Made by a program: the position numbers and the translations under genes. DNA of 64,000 nucleotides from assembly GCA_900073065.1 (NCBI GenBank), contig FJOG01000011.1:1070882-1134881 (forward strand). The letters run 5' to 3'. Source of the DNA: Phialocephala subalpina. Lineage: Eukaryota > Ascomycota > Leotiomycetes > Helotiales > Mollisiaceae. Every line of letters begins with the position of its first letter. The first letter of the stretch is position 1. Under the pieces are notes generated by a model that worked only from the letters and a program-made list of their open reading frames with translations, had not been told where the DNA came from and did not search any database. This document shows positions 11,599-20,317 of the stretch, in pieces.

Positions 11599-12363
11599 AA
11601 CTGGTCTCCGTGCTTGACCTCAGCCCGAGCCTCATGATATTGAAAGCAAGTTGATTAGTGTCTTGCGGTATTTGCGTTCTCGGGACCCACGCGGGAAGCT
11701 GTCAACAGTCTCGAGTCGCGATGGTTGTGCCGAAGGGTATTTGCCTACTCCGCCATATCAGGTGGTACCTCAAGAGCCTTTAAAAACAAGCATCATACGG
11801 AGTAGATACATCGCCGTTAGCAGAATCGAACGATGTATGAGGCAGAGTTCTGTCCTTCAAACTCGAAGCTGCTGTGGCATCAGCACGTGACGCTCCTCAT
11901 ATTAGTGTTGAACTGAGGGGAAGTTATGTGCAATTAATGAAGGTCAAATTCCCACACAAGTCTAAACCTTTAAACTCGGTAGGTACATCGTTATATGCTC
12001 AGAATAATTTCCCTATAAATATGGAGCTCAAGCCTCGAGGTCTGGACGAGGCAAGAGAATGTTGAAAACAACTGCTTCCTAGTCTGTCGAGATGCTGGTG
12101 TTGAAACGATGGAAGGTAAAACTTAAAGTCGAAATTGAGATAATACAGGGAATCCCAAGGAAGAAGATGTTTGTCGTTGCGAGTCGACGTCGCAGAAACT
12201 TCGATGAGATTGCGGAATCGGATAAACTCGACCTCCGCGTGGGGAGCTTCCGACCAATAGAAGCCAAGCAGTTGATGACATCTGGACAGTTCAGCGGACG
12301 TACCTTACATCCCCTCACTCTCTCGAATGAAGATATAATATCTTACAATTGCCATATGGCACG
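11599..12363. other. Intergenic, promoter side of the Yos9 gene
   Basis: Only short ORFs without recognisable content. No RNA gene or repeat seen. Confidence 0.4.
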
Positions 12364-13813
12364 ATGCGCCCATACGTTTCAGCCTTCCTGGCATCAGCTC
12401 CAATAGCTCTAGCAAGTCAAACTGTGTTCAGCGTACACGACGACTTGCTAGCATTCCCTCAAGTACACACACTCCAAACTTCTCTCTGCGCCGAGCTAAC
12501 CAGCCCAGTATGAGGTTATCTTCTCCGAATCTTTGATCTCCGATGCAGAAGCCAGTCTCATAGTAGAGCAAGCTTCCTCTGCGATCCACGAACCTCCTCA
12601 GAGCTCGACCACCAATGGTATACAGTCGCAGCATGGAGCTCCTGGCTCTGGCCCATCTGCCGACGTCTCCTTCGACCCAGCTCACGAAACTTACGAATAC
12701 ATGTACCTGAATGGCGAGCAACACCTCTGCACAATACCGATCGTCGATACCCCTCCAAAGAACGAGACGTCTGCAGCAGAAGCGCGAGCTGCCGAACAAA
12801 AAGAGTTGGCACGCGCCACAGACAAGGGCTGGGAATTGCTCCAGGATCTTGAGGGCAACTGTCTATACTTTGTCTCTGGATGGTGGTCATACTCGTTCTG
12901 TTACAACAATGAGATCACACAGTTCCATCAGCTTCCTCCACAACCTGGAAAGCCTTTGCTTCCGCCACAGCGAGATCCTACAACAAAACAGTTCGTGCTA
13001 GGGAAGGCAAACGGGAAGGAGATCAAGGAGGATGAATGGGGCAATCAGATAGATATCCACAAGGGGAAGCAGGTAGATGAGCCGCCGAAGACGGAGCTGC
13101 AGGTCAAGGGCGACAGTCGATACTTAGTGCAAAAGATGGATGGCGGGACAACCTGCGATCTTACCGGAAAGCCGAGAAGGGTCGAAGTGCAGTTCCATTG
13201 CAATCCTCACGTCTCGGATCGAATTGGATACATCAAGGAGGTCACAACATGTTCATACTTAATGGTGGTCTACACACCCCGGCTGTGCAGCGATGTTGCA
13301 TTTATGCCTCCGAAGGAGACCAAAGCGAACCCTATTGTCTGCCGTGTCGTGGTTCCGGAGAAAGATATCGACTCCAGGCGAGAGATGAAGCTCATAGACG
13401 AGAAGAAGGATGAGCTGGGCACACAAGAGAAGAAGCCTAACGTCAACATTGGAGGACTCGTCGTCGGAGCAGGAAAATGGATGAACAAGGACGGAGCACG
13501 GATGCCCATCCCCAAAGATTTCGGCAAGGAGGACCAAGGCAAGGTCATCGAAGTCATTGCCACGGCGAAGAGCAAAGCCGAGGGTGGAAAGATTGAGATG
13601 ATCAGCGAAAGCGACATGCAGAAGATTGATCTCGAACCGGAAATGGTTGAGCAGTTGAAACATGAGGTCCAGAAAATGGCCAAGGAGAAAGGATGGAGGA
13701 TCGAAGTTGTCGACGAGCCAGGGCATGTCAGGGAGATACTTGGCATCGTGGATGAGGACGAAGGAGACGATGCAGAAGGAAGCGAGGAGGTCTTCTACCA
13801 GGAAGAGTTATGA
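12364..13813 (+). CDS. yos9: Yos9/OS-9 ER quality-control lectin
   Basis: A 467-aa protein in two exons (12364-12462, 12509-13813) joined over a 46-nt intron (GTACAC...GCTAAC...CAG). The first exon supplies the signal peptide (RPYVSAFLASAPIALA) and the conserved opening FSVHDDLLAFPQ|YEVIFSES. The MRH (mannose-6-phosphate-receptor homology) domain spans roughly residues 100-290. It is recognisable from GNCLYFVSGWWSYSFCY, the RRVEVQFHC segment and the closing TCSYLMVVYTPRLC, with Gln/Arg/Glu/Tyr sugar-binding positions plausible in these segments. Yos9 scans misfolded glycoproteins with trimmed mannose in the ER lumen and hands them to the Hrd1 ubiquitin ligase. The C-terminus ends QEEL, where a canonical HDEL or KDEL retrieval signal might be expected. 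The family call is strong. Confidence 0.93.
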
Positions 13814-14444
13814 TGTCTTGCACTTCTGGAGAATGCACACAATGATATCTATTCTTCTGCATTCCGCGGAGTGCAGGGCGTTCAGGACAGCGATGTTTAT
13901 ATCTGTGGAATGGATAAGTTCTGGTTTTCATCTCATCACTTGCCTCGTGATTTCGCGTTCTATTCAACCAAGAGCGGCCTCAAAAAGTCGCGAGCTAGCC
14001 ACGTACAATCTTGACCACAATATCCCAGCTCTAAGGATCAACAACACAACCACTCAAGTGAGTGCCTTTCATCCCTTGTCATTTTGTTGCGTGTCGCATA
14101 TCTTGATGCCGTTCTGCCACCTTGGAAGCGTTTACCAGCCGTTTCAGCTGCGTTGTCAGACGCCTCTCAGTGTCGATCAAAGATGGGATTTGCAGCCGTT
14201 TTGCAGTCTCACGATCCTGGCAACTTAAAATTGGGATGAGAAACAAAAATCAATCATTGCAAGTAGAATTGTATGCAAAGTCAAATACCGTGTATTGTGT
14301 GCTAAAAGTACAACTCCATCCACGCGGCGCATTGTAATGCAAATCAAATATCAATTGCGCCCATACCATGCACCCTCACGTCTCCTCCATCCCACCCTAC
14401 ATATCCACTCCTCAACGCCATCACAACAACCTCGAATCCTCCCA
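13814..14444. other. Intergenic between convergent genes
   Basis: The 3' flanks of the yos9 gene and of the small secreted protein meet here. A C/A-rich stretch lies around 14360-14460. No gene or RNA seen. Confidence 0.4.
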
Positions 14445-14912
14445 TTACTTGCTACCACTACCAACAATCTCCCCATAAAACTTCGCCTCAACAACAAAAC
14501 GCGAATACGCAGGCTCGCCAGCGGGAGCCGCAGTCGCATTCCCACTCATAACACCCGTATTCCCATCCGCACTCGGTCCATACCTATTCACAACCAACAC
14601 CAATCCATCAGTAGTAGTCGGCACAAGATTTGCTTGTACGTTCGTATCGGCGCATGGAACCATCTTGTTCTGGACATCCGTTCCTGAGCAATAGGTTGAG
14701 AAGGCGGGGCCAACATCTGCGGAGAATGGTCCGCTGATGTTGAAGTTGTAGGTGCACCCGCCGGGAGAGCAGCCGAGCTCGAAGTTGGAGACGGACCAGG
14801 GGGTGGTGGTGCCGGGGGTGACGGTTGTTTGCGGGGCGGGTGCGGCAGAGACGGAGGTGATGGAGAGGAGGGCAGCGAGGAGTGTTGCTGCGGAGGTGGT
14901 TGTGAATTGCAT
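14445..14912 (-). CDS. Small secreted cysteine-containing protein
   Basis: A single-exon 155-aa protein. Residues 1-23 are a clear signal peptide (MQFTTTSAATLLAALLSITSVSA). The mature part has four cysteines arranged as two close pairs of segments (LGCSPGGCTYNF and YCSGT ... VPCAD), two or more N-glycosylation sites, and beta-rich hydrophobic segments. This resembles the AA1-like/Alt a 1-type group of small secreted fungal proteins seen in plant-associated species. The similarity is by pattern only. The protein is probably extracellular or cell-wall associated, and its function is unknown. Confidence 0.75.
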   Translation of the reverse strand: MQFTTTSAATLLAALLSITSVSAAPAPQTTVTPGTTTPWSVSNFELGCSPGGCTYNFNISGPFSADVGPAFSTYCSGTDVQNKMVPCADTNVQANLVPTTTDGLVLVVNRYGPSADGNTGVMSGNATAAPAGEPAYSRFVVEAKFYGEIVGSGSK

Positions 14913-16780
14913 TTCGATTGTTCGTTTGTGACTTGAGAAGTTTATTGAGTAGTTGATTTGATTGTTCGGTTGTCAGGTTGTTTGATAAACGAGTGTTTGT
15001 TTCTGTCTGATGAAGATGGAGTGAGTTTGAAGAGGAGGTATTGCTCTACTTATATCGTTTTCTTCCACTTACATCCAGATATTAGACAAGCGTCTACATC
15101 CAGAAATATCTTGAGCATCTCCGTCATGAAGTCGTCGAGCCCTCGGTACGAGTTTGCTACCACCTCCTACGTCACTCGGTAGTCGAGAATAGAAGCACAG
15201 AAAGATATTGTATGTGCTGTCTTAAATGTAACAACTCGTATCCTTTGAGGGGCGGGTATGACCATCTGTGGCTATCAGGTCTTGGCATCTCATTTGGGAC
15301 CGGAGAGTTTGTATAATACCCGTACTAGCCGCGGTTCATTGTGGATGATTCGGTATGAGACATAAGGCTGATGACGGTGGAGATACTGGTACGAGGTTAA
15401 TGTCGATCACTGTACGTGAATTTTTCGCTTGGGTGGATACAGAAGGGGCTCAGCAGCCTCGGATGACACCGGACACTTACCTTTCGGGACATCATAGAAA
15501 CGAGCTACTCAAGTGCGATCTGTACCAACGTTGCGAGATGTTAGAAGTTTGAGGTTTTTGATTGGTCAAGTCGTACAACGTCAAAGTCTCACTTTTGAAG
15601 CTCATGGAATTCGGAAGTTGTTAGCATTAAAATATTCTGCATCATTTCCTTCAGTTTTTAGCGTTGGCGAAGATGTGCCGCTACTACCATCGAGCTTGTG
15701 ATAGACATGAGCCTCAATATGAGACGGTCTTGAGTTAGTGGAGATGACGACCGAATTTTCTAGACGTCGTCGAACGGCACCATATCAAGCGACAGGATTT
15801 GTAAACATTCCAAGTCCAATGTCCGCGACGAGAGAAGTAAGCTCTTACCCGAGAAGAAAGGCTTTGACTTGATTTTCATGAATCGATTTGAGAAAAATGA
15901 TATCACCAGTCTCCATCGCTGCTTGCTCTTCCACGGCGTCAGACGTAGGAAAGAAAATTATGCTGTGCGTTCTACTCTGCGGGCTTCTTTTCAAACCCGC
16001 AAGATCTCATGCATGGCGTACGGGATACCTCAGCAGGCTTGCATTTCACAAACCGACAAGACTAGTGGCATGCCGGCTTTCCTTGTCGATGCCCGTAGTT
16101 TCTTCCTTCCAGATGTCTGGTCCGAGAAAAGAGATTTTGAAGAAATAGTCGGGTCAAGTCTGAAACCAGAACGAAAGACTCATGAATTCTAAGTTTCGGG
16201 GTCACTACTTCAGACCCAAGCTGGGTGTTGTTGCTTGCTATTCGTTTGTCCCTTTTTGCATTCAGGTTACATGCCATGAGGTGAGGGGAGTGACGCAGTG
16301 GCGGTCAGACATCGCTTCTCGAAAGTAGCACAAATGCTGCGCATACTGGATCTGCTGATAGAAGGCTCGATATTGACAGTAGGCCATCTCGGTCGGTCAC
16401 AATTGTGACCGCTATTTCACTTTAAGTTCGGGAAATGATCTTGAGATGGAAGGGGCTATCACTATCATGTCCCAAGGAGAGCGTTACATAAGTTGCTGCA
16501 CGCTTTCTACCTTCAGGCCAGATCATATCAGGAGTCGTAAATATCTTGCAGTCTTCAGCTTAACATGGAAGGTTGAACATGGTTGCCTAAACATGCTTGG
16601 TAATTCGTTCTTATCACATGACTCTCCCACTTCTGCAATATTCTTGCAGTGTACTCAAGGATGGACTCGAGTAGCACAAGTACTGAACTAGCCTCTTTTC
16701 ACTATAGGAAGTATAGCTTGAGAAAGTTCCTCTCAATTAACTTTTTCCCCTGTTCAGAAATAGCTCGAAGGAAATCAACC
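14913..16780. other. Long intergenic region, no gene supported
   Basis: About 1.9 kb. The best open frames (15355-15552, 15869-16192, and the in-frame extension 16649-16780 before the acetyltransferase) lack recognisable domains or good start context. It should contain the promoters of the flanking secreted-protein and acetyltransferase genes. Confidence 0.4.
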
Positions 16781-17640
16781 ATGCGGTACACAGAGCATGG
16801 CATTCCTTACCTCGCTCTCCCTCCTCCACACTCCAATATCCGCCTCACACCACCCCGCAAAGAAGACGGTCCATCGGTAATGGCCATCCTCAACCATCCA
16901 TCCGTCTACATGAACCTCGCCGGACCACCATATCCCTACACTCAAACCGATTGGGACACCTGGTATCCAGAACTCTCCGAATTCACCAACAAAGCTCTAT
17001 GGGAACTTCAAGGAGCTCAAGACTCCTTAAGAAACGGCGAAGCGAAAGAAAGTGACTGGAAAAGCAGGAAATGGGTAGGTGCTGGAGTGCCGCTGAGCAC
17101 GATCCGAGAAGTGGATCATGGGACGGGAGAGGAGAGGTTGATTGGCGAGATTAATTTTAGGAGGAGGGAGTTTTTGATGATTCTGGATGTTGTGGAGAAG
17201 AAGAGAGTTAAGGAGGAGAATGATGCGAGGGAGGCTGGAGATCCGGACATTGTGTGGGAGATTGGCTGTGAGTTTCTTCCACCCGAATATAATGACCCCG
17301 CATGGCGGGATGAAGGACAGGGCGAGATGTTGGTAGCCACTCGCTGACTACATTGACAGTTTATCTCTCACCAAGTTGTCATGGTCGTGGTATCATGCCT
17401 GCAGTTGTGCGGACGCTGATAGCTGACTTCTTGGTGCCGTACATGAACGTTCATGTGATGACTGGAGCATACATGGACCACAATGCAGCAAGTAAGAAAG
17501 TACTTGAGAAGAATGGATTCATATTTGATAGTTTGGTGCCTGATTGTATTGAGATGCTGGAAGTCAAGACTAGAGTGAAAGGCAAGAAGGTAGGGTTGGG
17601 AAGGATGAAGTGGGAAAGGAAGCAATCGAATAGGGGATAG
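16781..17640 (+). CDS. GNAT-family N-acetyltransferase
   Basis: A 255-aa protein in two exons (16781-17267, 17360-17640) joined phase 1 over a 92-nt intron (GTGAGT...GACAG). The join creates the acetyl-CoA-binding motif A, WEIGFYLSPSCHGRGIM, in which the GRG segment forms the pyrophosphate loop. Without splicing the motif is broken. The C-terminal part has the family's NAASKKVLEKNGF segment (motif B). I chose the ATG at 16781 (AACCATGCGG, good context, then GIPYLALPPPHSNIRLTPP). The upstream in-frame ATG at 16649 adds 44 unlikely residues. Proteins of this RimJ/RimL-like type acetylate amino groups of small molecules or protein N-termini. The substrate is unknown. Confidence 0.88.
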
Positions 17641-18487
17641 GAATGAAGAACAGCATGAAAGAATGCGTGCATATGGGCAGAGAGATGGTAGGATTTTTCG
17701 GAACAGATGACTGAATTGAAGGACTTCCGGGTTATTCATACGAGGACAGACATTTTCCATTTCTGAACCCGAATAATGATCATCAATGAAAGTTGTCTCC
17801 AGTTGAGCCAGTAGGTAGTCTAAATTCTGGAATGTGGTGAAGGCTCTGACGCAAGAGCATGAGCTTCAAGCACTACCGCGTTGCCCAAGCAATAGAGCGA
17901 GAAGGAAGGCACACATGGTGCATCTAGGGGCAAGTACCCACGACAAGGCTGAGCAACAACGTACACTGTAGGCCACAGCCAACTTTGAGGGAGTAGTCTG
18001 GAGCGATAAGGACAGACCTACGTTCGATTATCTCGACCCCTTACTGAAAGAAAACAGTGCAAGGGTCGCGAGGCTACTGCTGATCTTGCAGTGCGTTCGT
18101 CCAGATGACGGATGACCGGAGACGCCAACAATCAATTTACTAAATGTAGCTCATGAGTTATATCTGTAAAGACTTCGTCACAGAGTCGGCGAAGCCGAAG
18201 CAATTGCCGAATTTCAACGGATCGAGAAGACTAAGCCAGGAGATTGCTGCCACTGCGGATCCGTCGATCGATCGTCTGACAATCCCTGTAGAAGAATAGC
18301 TGAAATTTTGAAACAAGGATGGGAGTAGCTATGACTCAACAAAAAAACAAAGAACATTAGACAAAACATCATCGGACCTGGGGACGGACATCTGGAATAC
18401 AAACAATTCTATTTTCACGCGCCTAAAGCACTTGGTATCACGAATTTCTCATCAATCATACCGCCATATCCCTGCTACCACACCAAC
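17641..18487. other. Intergenic between convergent genes
   Basis: The 3' flanks of the acetyltransferase and pirin genes. Only short ORFs. No RNA gene seen. Confidence 0.4.
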
Positions 18488-20317
18488 TCAATGAACCATG
18501 CTCTTCCCAATCTCGCTTTGCCAACCCTTGGCTCTTTCGAATCCGTTTGAATGTGTTTGGTAGTCCATCAAGGCTTGGTAGACTTCTTCTTGGGTGTTGA
18601 GGACGAAGGGGCCGTATTGAACGACTTTTTGATCGAGAGGGAGACCCGCGACGAGGACTGTAGGAAAAGTTGTTAGTATTTGACTTTGTAAATATGACAG
18701 AAGGACAAAAGACAAGAACAATCAAAGAGCGAGGAGCACGTGAGTAGGGTATGCTCAAACACCGAGCTAACACCGGAATCCCGGACCGTCTCGCCTGGAG
18801 CGGTAACTACCTGCTATTGGCTAAGTACTCCCACACACGCAGACCGAGCTCGAGGCCATTAATAAGTTTAAATAAGCCAAAATGCTCCAACAAAGCAAAT
18901 AGCGTGGTTGGTTTAGTGGTAAAATCCATCGGTTTGTCCTACTTCCAACAAAATACTACAGCAACTGCTAACAGAAACAGTTGCCATAAAGATGCAAATC
19001 TTCAGAAAGCTCGATGGGCCCCGGGTTCGGTCAGAGAACCCCAAAATCTATGCGGTCTGAGATGTTTACTAACATCTAACAGATTCCCGGACCACGCAAG
19101 ATTTCTCTTTTGCTTTTTGTTGTGGCTGAGTTTCAAAAAAAAAAGGAAAGAGCTGCCCACTGGAAAACTCTCGGGCTTTGGGGCACTTGGCTAAGACTAG
19201 CCACTCAGTATCATGCTTGAGAACATACAAAAGTTCTAAAGAGCTCCTTCAAAGGTTTCAAACTTTTTTGATACTGTGGTTGGGCGTTTGGCTCTCCTTT
19301 GAACATAGCCGAGCCAATATCCGGGGCTAGCCGCTCTATGTTTGACAGAGGGAAACCAGAGGCTCCTTCACAGATAATTGAGAGTTCAAGGAAAAGAGGT
19401 AACTCACTGAAATGACCATTCTCCTTTGCTCCCTCCTCGACCTCCGCAACAACCTCATCCCCCTTTTGCTCAAAGACAACATTATGATATTGTCCCACAG
19501 TCGTCTGGTCTTTTCCAACTCCAAATGCCGTACTTCCACTTAAAGTATACGCAAAGGCATTCCAGCCTTCTGGGAGATTTTGGACAACCTTTCCGCCGGG
19601 CTTTATCTCGACATCAAGAATCCAGACAGGTGTATATGCAAGGTCTTTGACGCTATCGATCCCATGGCTTTGTCCCGAGATAACCTTGATATGCACCTTT
19701 CCTTCATCAACATCGACTTGTGGAATCTCCTTAGCTCGCAGATCTCGGTATCGTGGTTCGCACTTCTTTAACTTCTCTGGCAGATCAACCCAAAGTTGCA
19801 TGCCAATATTGGCAGATCCATCCGGGTTTTGTCTCGGCATCTCTGCATGCATTATGCCCTTTCCTGCCGTCATGAACTGCAAGTCTCCTGCCTCGATCGT
19901 CCCCGCATTTCCAGCAAAGTCTTCGTGGTCAACGGCTCCCTCGAGAAGGTAGGTGATAGTCTCTTGTCCGCGGTGAGGATGGTCGGGAAAGCCTGCTCCT
20001 GGTTTGATCGTAAAATGGTCGAGCATAAGGAAAGGGGAGAAATTTCGCAATTGTGGCGTGCCAATTGATCTTCGGACTCGAGCCCCAGCTCCCTCGGCCT
20101 GCTCGACGGCAAGGAACGCCTTGCGGATTGCTCGTGCGACTGTCATGTTCGCTGATTTCGGTGCTCCGTATAGTGCGCGAGGTGGAAACAGGGGAAGGCC
20201 TTTGAAGGACGTTGTGTTGGTGTTCGTGAATAATTCGAAGGCAGTGAGTATTGTGTCTCTGAATGCAATAGACAAGAATGCAACGATGATTGAAAACAAT
20301 AGGAGAAGGACCCTCAT
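18488..20317 (-). CDS. Pirin family protein with long intron
   Basis: A 359-aa protein in two exons (20317-19408, 18657-18488). The core has the pirin cupin signatures: MLDHF, HPHRGQETITYLLEG and MHAEMP, whose histidines and glutamate are the metal ligands of the family. The C-terminal exon begins ILVAGLPLDQKVVQYGPFV, directly after ENGHF. The splice sites are GTGAGT and ACTAAC...CTACAG. The intron is 750 nt, more than ten times the usual size here, because a tRNA gene lies in it on the other strand. Pirins are Fe-binding nuclear proteins or quercetinase-like dioxygenases. The start at 20317 adds a hydrophobic N-terminus (LLLLFSIIVAFLSIAF) that could be a signal anchor. The internal ATG at 20146 (MTVARAIRKAF) gives the classical cytosolic/nuclear form, and both are possible. 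Confidence 0.88.
18867..18919 (+). promoter_or_regulatory. TATA-like element and intact A box of the tRNA gene
   Basis: TTTAAATAA lies at 18867-18875, about 30 nt before the tRNA 5' end, where fungal Pol III genes often carry a TATA-like element. The intragenic A box TGGTTTAGTGG is intact at 18909-18919. The B box is not contiguous: GGTTCG (19024-19029) is separated from ATTCC (19083-19087) by a 53-nt intron. Confidence 0.6.
18932..18980 (+). other. Spliceosome-type intron A in tRNA-Gly
   Basis: 49 nt between tRNA positions 31 and 32. The donor is GTTTGT, a branch-like GCTAAC lies 11 nt before the end, and the acceptor is ACAG. The size and signals match the mRNA introns of neighbouring genes (46-60 nt). 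Precise removal restores the anticodon stem-loop. Confidence 0.75.
18987..19010 (+). other. Canonical-position tRNA intron B
   Basis: 24 nt immediately 3' of position 37, the standard site of eukaryotic nuclear tRNA introns. It contains the hairpin AAGAT-GCAA-ATCTT and no GT/AG ends, so it should be cut by the tRNA splicing endonuclease and not by the spliceosome. The boundary can shift by one T. Confidence 0.75.
19030..19082 (+). other. Spliceosome-type intron C splitting the B box
   Basis: 53 nt inside the T loop, between TTCG and ATT. It starts GTCAGA, has the exact yeast-type branch sequence TACTAAC followed 8 nt later by ACAG. Removal restores TTCGATT and the B box GGTTCGATTCC. It shows no evident sequence similarity to intron A. 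Confidence 0.78.
19108..19118 (+). terminator. T-run terminator after tRNA-Gly
   Basis: TTTT at 19108-19111 and TTTTT at 19114-19118 begin 10 nt after the discriminator base, as expected for Pol III termination. Confidence 0.6.

Larger units (their letters stand above)
18902..19098 (+). tRNA. tRNA-Gly(GCC) interrupted by three introns
   Basis: The mature parts are 18902-18931, 18981-18986, 19011-19029 and 19083-19098, 71 nt in all. Joined, they give a textbook tRNA-Gly. The acceptor stem GCGTGGT/ACCACGC is perfect (7 bp) with discriminator A. The D stem is GTTT/AAAT with loop AGTGGTA. The anticodon stem is CATCG/CGATG with loop TTGCCAT (anticodon GCC). The T stem is CCGGG/CCCGG with loop TTCGATT. 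Interruption B (24 nt) lies after position 37, the normal tRNA intron site. Interruptions A (49 nt, between 31 and 32) and C (53 nt, inside the T loop) have GT...branch...AG signals and lie where tRNA endonuclease substrates do not occur. Pol III-style T runs follow. The gene sits antisense inside the pirin intron. Whether it is expressed is not shown, but every helix is intact, which argues against a decayed copy. Confidence 0.85.

Noticed and set aside
13259..13746. Two overlapping minus-strand ORFs of ~155 codons
   Set aside because: They are antisense shadows of the Yos9 coding exon.
15869..16192. 107-codon ORF in the 14.9-16.8 kb gap
   Set aside because: It overlaps a second frame of similar length and has no recognisable features.
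18751..19194. 147-codon ORF overlapping the tRNA
   Set aside because: It runs straight through the tRNA exons and introns, has no protein character, and is explained by the RNA gene.
19211..19407. C-terminal 65 codons of the unspliced pirin frame
   Set aside because: They replace the conserved pirin C-terminus, which is found intact at 18657-18488 behind good splice sites.
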